Source: Gymnopus androsaceus JB14
Lineage: Eukaryota > Basidiomycota > Agaricomycetes > Agaricales > Omphalotaceae
Length of the DNA stretch: 58,710 nt
Assembly: GCA_009733575.1 (NCBI GenBank)
Contig: ML769769.1
Location: forward strand, 1-58,710
Reading direction: 5' to 3'
A program made the position numbers and the translations under genes. The notes under the pieces are model-generated. The model saw only the letters and a list, made by a program, of their open reading frames with translations, searched no databases and was not told the origin of the DNA. This document shows, in pieces, positions 46,260 to 57,020 of the stretch. Numbering within the stretch: position 1 is the stretch's first letter; each line of letters starts with the position of its first letter.

Positions 46260-46728
46260 CCTCGTTCAAAATTGACTCTACAGCGCTGTAGAGGAAATCT
46301 TGTAGAGCTGTAGAGCTTTCGAAATGTAACGCTGTGATTTTGAGCGACCACGTGAGCTTTGGGCGCTCCACCATTGCCCTGCGACCGGCGACCGCGCCTA
46401 CATTACCACACTCATTCAACACTTGCACGACCTGTATGCGAGGCAGTATCACTCTTTACGGTAGTTCGCAACATCCTCACTCAAAATCCCCATTACGAGG
46501 CACTTTGCCGCCAATTTAAAGTTTGTGTTCTGCAAAACATTCGACAAATTCGTTATCTGCACAGAGTCGCGGACAAGAGCACTGCATGATTTGGCTGAGA
46601 AACCGGAAGTAAAACAACAGGCACGAGATATTGTCACAAACTTGTCACATTTTGAAAGCTCTATGAAAAAGCTCTACAGCTCTACAAGATTCCCTCTACA
46701 GCGCTGTAGAGTCAATTTTGAACAAGGA
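46260..46728. mobile_element. TIR element inserted in kinase-copy A flank (469 bp)
   Basis: The termini are inverted repeats of about 60 bp: the left reads cctcgttcaaaattgactc and the right complement ccttgttcaaaattgactc. Each holds the 16-bp perfect palindrome tctacagcgctgtaga and repeated tagagctgtagagctt. TACTAG flanks it on both sides (46254-46259 and 46729-46734), with one extra A on the right. In the paralogous segment the same place (57077-57082) has a single TACTAG and no element. No coding sequence. Confidence 0.85.
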
Positions 46729-47169
46729 TACTAGGTCTATCATTAAAATGAGTCCAACATCTTTCAACCACTCTCCACAGTCCATTGGTGAATCCCTGCG
46801 CAGGGCGTGACGGTCAAAATCCATTCATGACCCGGAAGGTGACTGCAGCATCATGTCTGATTTCAGGGAAAGGAGGAGCACTGGTAAAAATCTACAGCAC
46901 ACTCAGCATCCTCCCTCTGAATCCACAAAGGAAGCACACCTCGAGAATCATACACCTAAGTGCATACATATCTGTAGACATGGAGGGTCTTGATGTCATT
47001 GTATGATTGAACAGTTCCGGTGCCATCCATCTGGTACTTCCGTGCAGGTTTCCTGATGCAGATGAAAGAGTTTGCAATGTGTTCATTCCTGCTAGACCAA
47101 AATTGATGAGATGACACTGCCTGTGCTCAGATACAAGGATATTGGCCTATGAAAAGTTCAGACGAAGCA

Positions 47170-47990
47170 TGATAGAAAATAGGTTAAATGTGAATGGTCC
47201 GGAAAGGTTCCAGGCCGGACCTCACGAGATATGGGACTTGGTGAAGCTATTGGCAACACCCTTGACATGCTGTAAGGTGCCCCAAGAGGAAAACAATAGG
47301 GTAAGGCCTAAGCCAAGTCAAGGCAGTGGAACCAAAGGCGGAGCCAAGGTTTTCCCGAGATCATGTGGCTGTGTTGGCTTAGTAATCGGAAATGTCGGAA
47401 AGACAAAGGCAAGACTCAGAAAGTGAGATCAGCTAGACTAAGTCAATTTTGGAGCTAAAGTTACAGTACAAGTTTAACTACTTAAATACTACTAAGTCTG
47501 GATAAATGAGGAAAGTGTTAACAATAAGAAATAGATTCCCGGGAGCTGGACTGGGTACTCGGTAAGTAAAAACAATAAAGTAATTCAGTAGCAAAAGACA
47601 AAAGAACATAAAAGGCAATAAAACAATAAGGACCATAAAACAAAAGCATGGGAAAGGCATCCAAAGGTACCGGGGATATATCCGAGATTGTTCTGAGGGT
47701 TACCGAGGCTTGGAACAGAACGGCTTGGCTCCGGCAGACGCGGAAGCGAGACTGCAAAGCAAGGAAAGGAGCTGTAATGAAGTCCAAACAAGTCAGTGAC
47801 TTGCAACCGAGTTCCAGCCGAGGTATGGCCAAGGTTTCCGAGATGATTACCGAGATATAGGCTCGGTAAGCCTCGGAAATAGGCACCGGAGGCTCGGCGG
47901 TGATTTAGGGGTAATTGTTGGACTTTGGAGGGCACTGGAATGCATGGATATAACAGTATTGGAGTCCTATGAGTATATCTCTTATCTATG
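47170..47990. repeat. Insertion rich in ctcgg/ccgag words within kinase copy A
   Basis: Between the hinge and activation-loop parts of the kinase, the sequence is dense in cctcgg, ctcggtaa and their complements, especially 47680-47900. Open frames across it (for example minus 47585-47990) lose kinase resemblance. I infer a non-autonomous repeat but could not define its ends. Confidence 0.4.
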
Positions 47991-48319
47991 TGCGAGCAAT
48001 GAGTAGTTGGATGACAAAAGCACGAGTCATTCACAATTTCCATCTTGTCCACTTCAGGATGCATACTCAAATAATTCATAACACTACTGTGACTACACCA
48101 CGGTGAAACCAAGCAATAGCACCCTGGGAAAAGGTCCATGTTTATCCCCAAAAATGGTAGGATGTTCGGATGTTCCAACTGGCTCTACACCAGCACTTCT
48201 TGAGAAAATTCCTGCACTATCTGAATACCCAAGTCGCAATGAACAAGACTGAAAACATACCTTGAATAATTGCTTCCTCGACTCCAGGGTGGTAAAGACG
48301 CAGAGAACCTTGAGACATG

Positions 48320-48989
48320 CATCAGCAAAACCTGGGCATACTGGACAGAGCTGTACAGCTCTGTCCAGCAGTCATAGCACTCATAGCCCCCATAGCAAGG
48401 TCCCCATCTGTCCAGAACTATGGACTGCTATGGATTGCTATAAGTTGCTATGGATTTCTCGCAAATGACATCTGTCAGGGCAGTTTCAATTGAAAAATGA
48501 ATGTATGACTGCTTTTGGAATCAATTCCCTCACTTAGTTGCGAGACGAAAGAAATAATAATAAAATCATATCATATTGTCAATGGCCATGGTACTGTAGT
48601 AAGCATAGCGAGTCAAAAAGTACAACTACGTAGTGTAAACGAAGCTATAGTACTGTAAGTACCAAATGGTAACACTATCAATGCTTAATTAGATATATCA
48701 AGTAAAGTCCAAGGGTGACACTTACCAAGGACATCCAAACTAAAGCAACTCGGAGCTTTGACTTGGGAAAAAAAAGGAAGTTGGGGGAGGGAAGGAAGGG
48801 AACTTGGGGAAGTTATAACACCAATGCATCAATGCTATATAGCATTGGCGGGAGAGACTGACAGCTGTCAAGATGTTGACAGCTAGTTTGTGCGCTCGGT
48901 AATCTCATAGGAGCTCATAGGAAGCCATAGCATTTCATAGCACTATGGCTGCTATGGCCTCTATGGCCATTGCCCAGGTTTTGCTGATG
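48320..48989. mobile_element. MITE-like element, 670 bp, with paralogous empty site
   Basis: The termini catcagcaaaacctgggc and gcccaggttttgctgatg are perfect inverted repeats. TG flanks both sides (48318-48319 and 48990-48991). In kinase copy B the same sequence runs through without the element (acatgcaggctctcc, 57604-57618). Inside, 48341-48368 is a perfect 28-bp palindrome, and ctatgg/ccatag words are clustered near both ends. No protein is encoded. The ends resemble those of the foldback element at 12544. Confidence 0.92.
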
Positions 48990-50021
48990 TGCAGGCTCTC
49001 CATTTACTGTTCAGCCTTGATAGATATCCTATGCTGAAGATTAGCTACCAGCAGATAAATGCATAGAACATGCGTACCGTGTAGCCCCCACCCCATACTT
49101 GATCATTTCCCTCTTTTACCAGATCACGAAGATAAAGCAAAGGAGGTAGCATCTCATATCTGCGTACAATGTGATGAGTGCATTGAAACAGTTCATATTT
49201 GAAGACATCTGGTGTTGTTGATAGCTTGGTTTCCTATTCCAAGTTTTTAGGGATCAACGTGAAGGACCATATTAAAAACACCTACCCAGTAAACCAGTTC
49301 AAGGAGAATGTTAATGCGGGATGGTGTACTCCATTCAGGATGATCCCAAGGATGTTTAAGGACATCCCAAAATATCGGATCATCAAAGTTTACAGTGAAA
49401 ATGTTGGTATTATCAGATGAGTTGACAGACCATGTCCCATTCAGACAACAGCTGAGACATACTTGTGTTTGTCCATGATGGTCTAGGATCTCTTTGGTAA
49501 TTTGTAGGGGAGCTTTGTTTCTTTCTACGTGATGCATGCCTTTGTCAATAGTGAGAACAGAGTTTGACACAGATAGCGACAAAGTTACCTATGAGTGAAC
49601 AATAATATTTCTCTTCAACCCCTGCTATGCTACCGGCGCTAGCAAAAGTGACTACATTGAGGTGACCCCTCAACTCTGCACTTGCTCCAACACTCTCAGG
49701 TTGCGATATTGATACTGTCAGTGCACTATCAGACAACACTATGTCATCTTGTAGGAACTGCTGAGCACTGGATTGCTTCCCAAAACATCCTTGCTGCTGT
49801 TCCTCAATACAAGGAGTGCCGGATATATGTGTTCCTCCAGCAGCTCCTTCCCAAGCAACTTTCTCTACCTCTCGATGATGCATCTCCACCCAATGCATAA
49901 GCTCCTCCTCTGCAAGCCAGAGTTGTTGCTCTCCTGCATTCACGGCACTTTGATTGACTTCATCAAACGTTGTTGTGAGACACTAAGGCAAATGGGGCCA
50001 AGTCTAGTACTAATCTTGTTT

Positions 50022-51092
50022 CACACCAGAAAGTAACAAAAATCTGCTCGGCAGATTGTTAGACTGATAATTAAAAAATCAGTTCATGTTTTGATAAGAC
50101 CAAAAGCTCAACCGAAACAATGGTTTTCGGTCAGGCTGACACTCTGGCTGACAAGGGGCAATTTGGCCAACCATTCACTCAAGATGATATGACTCCCAAA
50201 AGTCTACAGTTCAAGGGGCCTGATTCTTGTACTGATTCTAGTACTTTCATCTGTACAATTAATATCATTGAAATTAGATATTTTACTTTGGATGGATATG
50301 CAGATGAATAACAAATAATCAGTCCTGTTAATTACTCTACTGAAATGACAGAAATCAGTAATTAATTTGATATCTATGAAAGTTGGGCTGAAAAATGGGG
50401 TTTCAACAGAACTGAAAGGCTGCTGGTGGCCTTTCATTCATATTGAAAAACCATTTTTCAGCCCAACTTTCATATGTATTGAATTACTTACTGATTTCTG
50501 GTATTTCAGTAGCATAATCAACAAGACTGATTTTTCTGTCAACATCTGCATATTCATCTATACTGTATAATTACGACCTAAAGTGCCAGGGTTTTATGTG
50601 TTATGGTGAGAACTTCAAGAGGTGGAGTTCTCAGGCCAAAAATTAGCATTGCGGAAAAAATTTCTAGTGTTTTTCGGGCATTTTGGCGCAATTTTTGGAA
50701 ATTTGAGTTACTATTTTGCAAAATTCAAAGTTCCTTGAACCCCGTTATGTGTTATGATTTTCAAAATGACCAAGTTCCCAGGGACTGTGTTATGGTAACG
50801 GGAACTTTAGGTTGTAATTATACAGTAGTGAAAGATGTAATTTCAATCATATTTATTATACAGAAGAAAATACTGTATTCAGTATGTGAATCAAGCCCCC
50901 TGAACTCTAGATTTTTGGGAGTCATATCATCTGTACTGAATTGTGGGCCAAATCATCCCTTTTCAGTCAGAGTTTCCGCCTGGCTGGAAATCTGCGTTTC
51001 GGTCTGGCTTTCGGTGTCATTGAAACATGGATCGATTGTTTGCGTATCAGTCCAAAAATCTGCCGAGCAGATTTTTCTTACTTTCCGGTGTG
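50022..51092. mobile_element. Nested inverted-repeat element (1071 bp)
   Basis: The left end cacaccagaaagtaac and the complement of the right end cacaccggaaagtaag start terminal repeats of about 150 bp (both include atctgctcggcagat). Off-centre inside, 50284-50569 is a second near-complete hairpin with arms of about 130 bp (both contain gaaagttgggctgaaaaatg) around a small stem ctgaaagg/cctttca. The plus-strand open frame 50603-51163 crosses the right end and has no recognisable domain. There is no clear target duplication beyond TTT. Confidence 0.85.
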
Positions 51093-52755
51093 TTTTCAGC
51101 TTTGTTCTGGTCTTGTTGTCTCGCGAGACTCGGCAGCCTAGGCAACAATTCTGGTCTCGTTAAGCCATCGACTCAACGACGTCTCCTCACCAGTAGGCTC
51201 CATGTTAATGTTGCTTATTCTTTGTTATTCATGCAATCGAATGAACGGACATTATTCTGACAGTATCAGTTTTGGCGAACCTCAATTCTAAAGTTATCTG
51301 ATCTGAAAATTTGGAGCAGGACGAACTATCTCATATCCTCTCTCGCGTCTCGGGCTTGCATTCAGCCTCCTCAGTCGAATCATGAATCGAATTCACGTTG
51401 AACAATTCAGTACCACGACAAACCATTGACCAGGCAGGATATTGTATGAGGTTGCAGCGAGAATGAGGCTTTGAGGTATATGAACAGTCTCAATTCCAAA
51501 ATGCGTTACTGACTTCTCTTTTCCCCTCTTTTATTGTTTCCCTTCTATGCACACCCTAAACTCTTCACACTCACTCTCCTTCTGGATCCTCCCGTCACAT
51601 TCAACGCGCCTTATATCCCTCGCCGCCTTCTCAATGAATCGAGCCTAGCAAAGACATAGTGTCGATTACCATCTCCGCTTCTCACAAAGAAAATAGCAGT
51701 GCTGTATTCCATACAACACTCTGCGTATCTCCCGTTGCTTCTCCTTTCTCCCTAGATTCTTTTGTTATTTGGTTCACTCAAAGTTCGAAAACCATTTAGC
51801 GCATTATAAACTTGAATGTGTCCGGTGGGAAATACGAAGAAGGAAGTGCGGTAAGTATTCGTAAGTTGCGGAGGACGAAATGCGGAGGGATATAGTCGAA
51901 ATGCATTGATTGACGGATGGTTGTGTAGTGACATTCCACCCGCAGTAGAATAGCTGCAGCCTGCCTTGTAACGGTGCAGTATTCTTTTGGGTTTAATTTC
52001 AGGTTCGGATGAAGTAGAGTTATACGTGTATAAGCTCTGCGCGTTCAATCTTCATCAAGCATGAGTGCGGCTACTGCCTTGGATATGCAATGTTGGATAT
52101 CTCTCAGTATTCTCTTGTAAACAGATCTCTTAGACATGCTAAGTGCGATATTGGAGAAGCTCATCGTGAGTAAAGGAACCGAATTATGGGTCGGAAATTT
52201 CCAAAAAAAAAAAGCGGATTTGATAATGTCTTCTCTCGGCGCTCGCCACTGTGAGCGCAAAATCAGAGTGACTAGTGTCCAATTTTCGGGTGAAAGGGAA
52301 CATTCAACCTAACTTGGTAGGTTGATGCCAATTTCGGCCATTTCACCAAATTTCGCAGGTGATTTTCCGGTGAAAATAAATCAACCGATTGGATACATGC
52401 GCTTCTTCGACTTGGTCATTTAAGATAAAAAAAAGAGTATGATACCACATAGTCACTCTGTCACATAACACTAAACTGAACAACAATATCGACATGCCCA
52501 TCTTGTCTCGTTCTCTTGGACTTCAATGATTCAACTCCAAAGATTTAAAAAATTGTTACTAGCCTAGCCTCTTTGCAGCAACTTAAACCTCAGTCTCGAT
52601 TCATCAAGATCGAACACCCCTTGGATACAGGACTGTCCATGAACCCATCGATCACATGGAGGGCCTGCCCTCAAGATCATTTGATTACTGAATACGATGT
52701 GACAATGTAACAGTTTACTCTTGATCTCTGACCACCATCATCTATCAACGAAACC
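51093..52755. other. Gene-poor stretch with weak minus-strand frames
   Basis: Minus-strand frames 52260-52045 (72 codons) and 52048-51752 (99 codons) overlap by four bases. The first ends with a helical stretch (RILRDIQHCISKAVAAL). I recognise neither and would not call a gene. The last 400 bp precede the NLR-like gene. Confidence 0.3.
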
Positions 52756-55606
52756 ATGTTTCCTCAAGCTCGTAATTTTTCCATTTATGGTGGCCAATTC
52801 ATTGCCAATCAAGAACCAGCTGCTGTTGAATCACTTCCCAATCAAAATGCCACCATAACCTATGAGTAGGTGAATTTCTTTGATTTTGAGAAATAGTACA
52901 TTTAAATTTGTAAACAAGAAAAATTAAACTTGCAACTCAGGTTGCCCCTACTGTTTTCACTGGCAGAGAGGGCCTAGTTGCAGAAGCTGTTCAAGAACTT
53001 ACTGGGAAAAATGAACAGGCTCATATTGCCATCCTGGGAGTGGGAGGGATTGGAAAAACAGCTTTGGCTTTGCACATTATGAAAGACAAGGCTGTCATAG
53101 ACAAGTTTAAGGACTAAAGTTACTTTTTGCCCTGTGAGATTTGCTTTGATGCCTCTAGTCTCATCCAAGTGATGGTTCAAGTCCTGGGATTACCAGTTAC
53201 TAAAGGGCATGATTCATATAAAACATTTGAAAATTACCTATTGCTATCCCAGGATCCAATGCTGCTTGTCCTGGACAACTTTGAAACACCATGGAACACA
53301 AATGGTGATCAAATGGCTGTTCAGAATCTTATTGAGTGGATACAGGACCAGGAATCAGTCTCCATAGTACTGACAATGAGAGCTGCTGATGGACCAGGAT
53401 TCCGGAGGTGGCACAAATTAGGAGGCCAATCAGGTTTGCCTACACTTGAATTGGAGTCAGCTAGACAGGCTTTTATGTTGATCTTCAATTCCCAAAGTGA
53501 GAATGTAGAAAACTTGGACTGGTTGTTGAATCAGCTTGACTGTATTCCATTGGCAATTCTTCTCATTGCACAGCTAAGGAGAAAGCTCTCCTTGAATCAA
53601 CTGATCAGAAGATGGAATGAGCAGAAAACAAGGATGCTTAAAATTGGACAAGCACCTAGTCGGCACACTAGTGTATCCATCTCTGTTGATATTTCACTTC
53701 AAATACTGGTCCAATCACCAGATAAGGGAGAGTGCATCAAAATTCTGCCCATATTGGCCTTTTTGCCGAATGGAGTTCCACAATGGGAGGAGACTTTAGC
53801 ACAGTTAGTGGTGAAATCTGACATTGACCTTGAAGACTCAGTTATATCGCTTCTTGAGTCAGCAATTATTTATCAAGAAAATGACTGTCTTAAAATGCTG
53901 TCACTCATTCAAGAGGATGTACAAGACAAGCACCCCATTCAAGCAAGCCACTTGAAGCAAATGGGCAAATACTATGTAAAGCTGTTAAGAGATTATTCTC
54001 CTGGACAGGGCCAGGATGTGATTGAAGTACACAGCAGCAATATCACAAAGGTTCTTAAAACACTATTACAAGATTCAAATCAGAGGGAGTATCTGAATGC
54101 CCTTTATCAGTTTGCAGAATATAGTAAATTCTTCCCACTTTGTCTTCAATTGATTGATGTTGTACTTGCTCCAATATGCAGTCAAGACTTTGAGGAGCAA
54201 ATAAAGCTGCATTTTATGAAAGAGTATCAATTATCCTGGATGGGATATCATCAAAGAGCAAAAGGAGAAATTGAAATTATCCAACTGAAACTGAAGAACA
54301 TGGATATTTATGAGCATGAAGAAAGCAAAGCAAAAAATAATGCAAAATGTCTTCAACACCTTGGATATATTTGCACAATGCAAAGTGAATATTCTGAGGC
54401 TAAATTACTTCTCACTGAGGCAAAAACCCAATTTGAGAAAGTTGGACATCAGTTTGGAGCTGCCCAGTGTATTCAAAGTCTTGGGGATATTTGCACAATG
54501 CAAAATAAATATTCTGAGGCTAAATTACTTCTCACTGAGGCAAAAACTCAATTTGAGAAAGTTGGTGATCAGTTTGGAGCTGCCCAGTGTATTGAAAGTC
54601 TTGGGGATCTTTGCACAACGCAAAATGAATATTCTGAGGCTAAATTACTTTTCACTGAGGCAAAAACCCAATTTGAGAAAGTTGGTCATCAGCTTGGAGC
54701 TGCCCAGTGTATTAGAAGTCTTGGGGATATTTGCAGAAGGCGAAATGAATATTCTGAAGCTAAATTACTTTTCACTGAGGCAAAAACCCAATTTGAGAAA
54801 GTTGGTGATCAGCTTGGAGCTGCCCAGTGTATTCAAAGTCTTGGGGATATTTGCACAATGCAAAATGAATATTCTGAGGCTGAATTACTTTTCACTGAGG
54901 CAAAAACCCAATTTGAGAAAGTTGGTCATCAGCTTGGAGCTGCCCAGTGTATTAGAAGTCTTGGGGATATTTGCAGAAGGCAAAATGAATATTCTGAAGC
55001 TAAATTACTTCTCACTGAGGCAAAAACCCAATTTGAGAAAGTTGGTCATCAGCTTGGAGCTGCCCAGTGTAATAGAAGTCTTGGGGGTATTTGCAGAATG
55101 CAAAATAAATATTCTGAGGCTAAATTACTTCTCACTGAGGCAAAAACCCAATTTGAGAAAGTTGGTGATCAGCTTGGAGCTGCCCAGTGTATTCAAAGTC
55201 TTGGGGATATTTGCACAATGCAAAATGAATATTCCGAGGCTAAATTACTTTTCACTGAGGCAAAAACCCAATTTGAGAAAGTTGGTCATCAGCTTGGAGC
55301 TGCCCAGTGTATTAGAAGTCTTGGGGATATTTGCAGAAGGCAAAATGAATATTCTGAAGCTAAATTACTTCTCACTGAGGCAAAAACCCAATTTGAGAAA
55401 GTTGGTCATCAGCTTGGAGCTGCCCAGTGTAATAGAAGTCTTGGGGATATTTGCAGAATGCAAAATAAATATTCTGAGGCTAAATTACTTCTCACTGAGG
55501 CAAAAATCCAATTTGAGAAAGTTGGACATCAGTTTGGAGCTGCCCAGTGTATTCAAAGTCTTGGGGATGTTTGTGGAATGCAAAATGTGTTGGAATATCA
55601 AAGGTA
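52756..55606 (+). pseudogene. NLR-like NB-ARC/TPR protein with premature stop
   Basis: The plus-strand start MFPQARNFSIYGGQF matches the short N-terminal motif common in Agaricomycete NLRs. After an intron (acceptor at 52940) follow VFTGREGLVAEAVQEL, Walker A ILGVGGIGKTALAL, Walker B PMLLVLDNFETPWN (about 53265), a sensor-like IVLTMRAADGPGF and a winged-helix-like part, then TPR repeats from 54348 to the stop at 55604-55606. An in-frame TAA at 53115-53117 separates Walker A from the remaining 826 residues. Either donor for the first intron also leaves a frame or stop problem (TAG at 52867-52869). Family members act as intracellular sensors in self/non-self recognition. Without the stop, about 920 residues. 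It may be a pseudogene or carry a sequence error. Confidence 0.85.
54348..55606 (+). repeat. 120-bp TPR-coding tandem array, ten units plus a partial
   Basis: Units start every 120 bp with the Cys codon of the C-x-x-SLGDIC motif: 54348, 54468 and so on to 55428, with a partial unit at 55548-55606. Each codes for a 40-residue TPR (SLGDIC, YSEAKLLLTEAKTQFEKVG, GAAQ). Units differ by only a few residues. Units 5-7 (54828-55187) and 8-10 (55188-55547) form a 360-bp higher-order duplication. Positions that vary between units are mostly ICTMQ/ICRRQ, NEYS/NKYS and GHQ/GDQ. Confidence 0.95.
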
Positions 55607-57020
55607 ATTTTATCTATCAAACTATTCATGGAACACTTTCTTGTAGTATCCACTTGTTTGTAACACCATCCCATGCACTCCACTACTATCATCTTGCAGT
55701 CTCCACTCAGTCTCTCACCTTATCCACTTACTATCTTGCAGTACCCACTTTACCATATGCACAGTAGCCACTTGCCTGATATATCATTTGTACATAGGAC
55801 TGTATATAAAGCCTAGTTCCATACCCTGTAATAACACCATTGTGAGTACTAATTTTCCCTTCATAGTTTTTGTTGAGTAATGAGCGGGCTCAGTCGGTAC
55901 AACCTCGACAGAGGAGGGAATCGAGCATCGACGGACGGGAGAAAGAACGATTAATTGGTAAAATGTAACTACATACTTTATATACAGAACAGATAGGGGT
56001 TACATATGCTGTGCGGAGCGGCCGGACAACCGACGGCTAAGTACTTATCCAACAGTTTTAGGACTGAACAGCGATTCAGGATCCAACAGAAAATTGATGC
56101 TATCTGTGTAGAAGAATGTACTGCGCAAAAGCTCCCTTGGATGGACTACCTGTCTCCAACACACGTCTTTAACCTTCTGTGCACTCTTTCTTCTTGCTAC
56201 AAGGAGATACACGCGCTGCAAAGGAAAATAGAGGTAATTGCGTACCATTGGCCTTCGCCACTATTTACTGAAACACTGTTTTAGCATTCTAAAGCTTTGA
56301 GCTCAAAGCGCCGTAGTGATTTGATGGTTCAGATACATGCCATCGAAGTGTAGGCTTCTTACTAGGATTCTCATATTACAACCAGTCCAATACTGGACCA
56401 ATGTTTACCTTTTTGCTTCACTTGAACTGATCATTACTATTGCAATGCGTATCCTTTCAAACTCCTATTCTGTTGAATGTTAATGTATAATACTCTTTCC
56501 TCAAACCGCCAGTGGCCAGTCTTCCCCCATCATAAATGCAGAAGTAATTTCTTGTATCAGCCTCACTCTCTTACGAGTCAGCCTACTATTTATCTGAACT
56601 GTTTTTGCTTTGCACAGAGGCACTATGAGGAATCCGTTGACAAAGACTCGCTTTGACCTGTACCATATTTCGCGCGCACCCTACGTCTTTCGGATTTCTC
56701 GAGATTTTTCTTTTCTGAATTCGTGGTCAGTGGAATTTTCATGTTGCAGTTTTTCACTTCTATGGCAAACCCTTCACTAGCAGATCTCTAGCTCCGGATG
56801 TGCGCGAAAGGCTACGCTCGGAATATGGTTCTGTTGTTCAATCTGTTGCAGATGGCAACAACTACTGAAGGACTCCAACGCAGAAATCCATCATCTCCAG
56901 ACGGTCATCTCATCGATTTGCTCCGCTACTTTCCTCCCTCCTTCACTTCACCATAGTTGATCAAGCTAGATGCAAACTATTACTTCGCAACCTCTCTCCT
57001 TTGACCCTCCCATCACATCA
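55607..57020. other. No gene recognised
   Basis: A donor-like caaaggtaat at 55600-55609 leaves open whether the NLR gene continues, but I could not follow it. Around 55680-55750 cttgcag and ccact words recur. A short plus-strand frame (56006-56284) has no recognisable content. Confidence 0.4.

Larger units (their letters stand above)
46735..49960 (-). pseudogene. Coiled-coil plus TKL-type kinase, copy A (broken)
   Basis: Read on the minus strand, 49943-49545 is a Glu-rich coiled-coil-like segment (WLAEEELMHWVEMHHREVEKV) continuing through 49582-49247. A kinase domain follows in pieces: EVLV, then an in-frame TAG, then SQLEHPNILPFLGINMDLF (48190-48130), the hinge CLVSPW (about 48110), NILVSEHRQCHLINFGLAG (47145-47090, DFG changed to NFG) and GSTRWMAPELF ... 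MSTDMYALRCMILE (47035-46940). The HRD catalytic loop was not found. An element (48320-48989) and probably another repeat (47170-47990) interrupt it. Agaricomycetes have large TKL kinase expansions of this look. It is not functional as it stands. Confidence 0.75.

Noticed and set aside
50603..51163. A 186-codon plus-strand gene
   Set aside because: It crosses the right terminus of an inverted-repeat element and has no recognisable domain.
54348..55606. CRISPR-like array because of regular spacing
   Set aside because: The repeats are directly adjacent, coding and 120 bp long, with no spacers; the genome is eukaryotic.
54310..55767. A 485-residue open frame overlapping the TPR array in another frame
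   Set aside because: The repeat unit is 120 bp, a multiple of three, so an open alternative frame in one unit stays open in all. The composition is repetitive and the NB-ARC-linked frame has clear TPR consensus.
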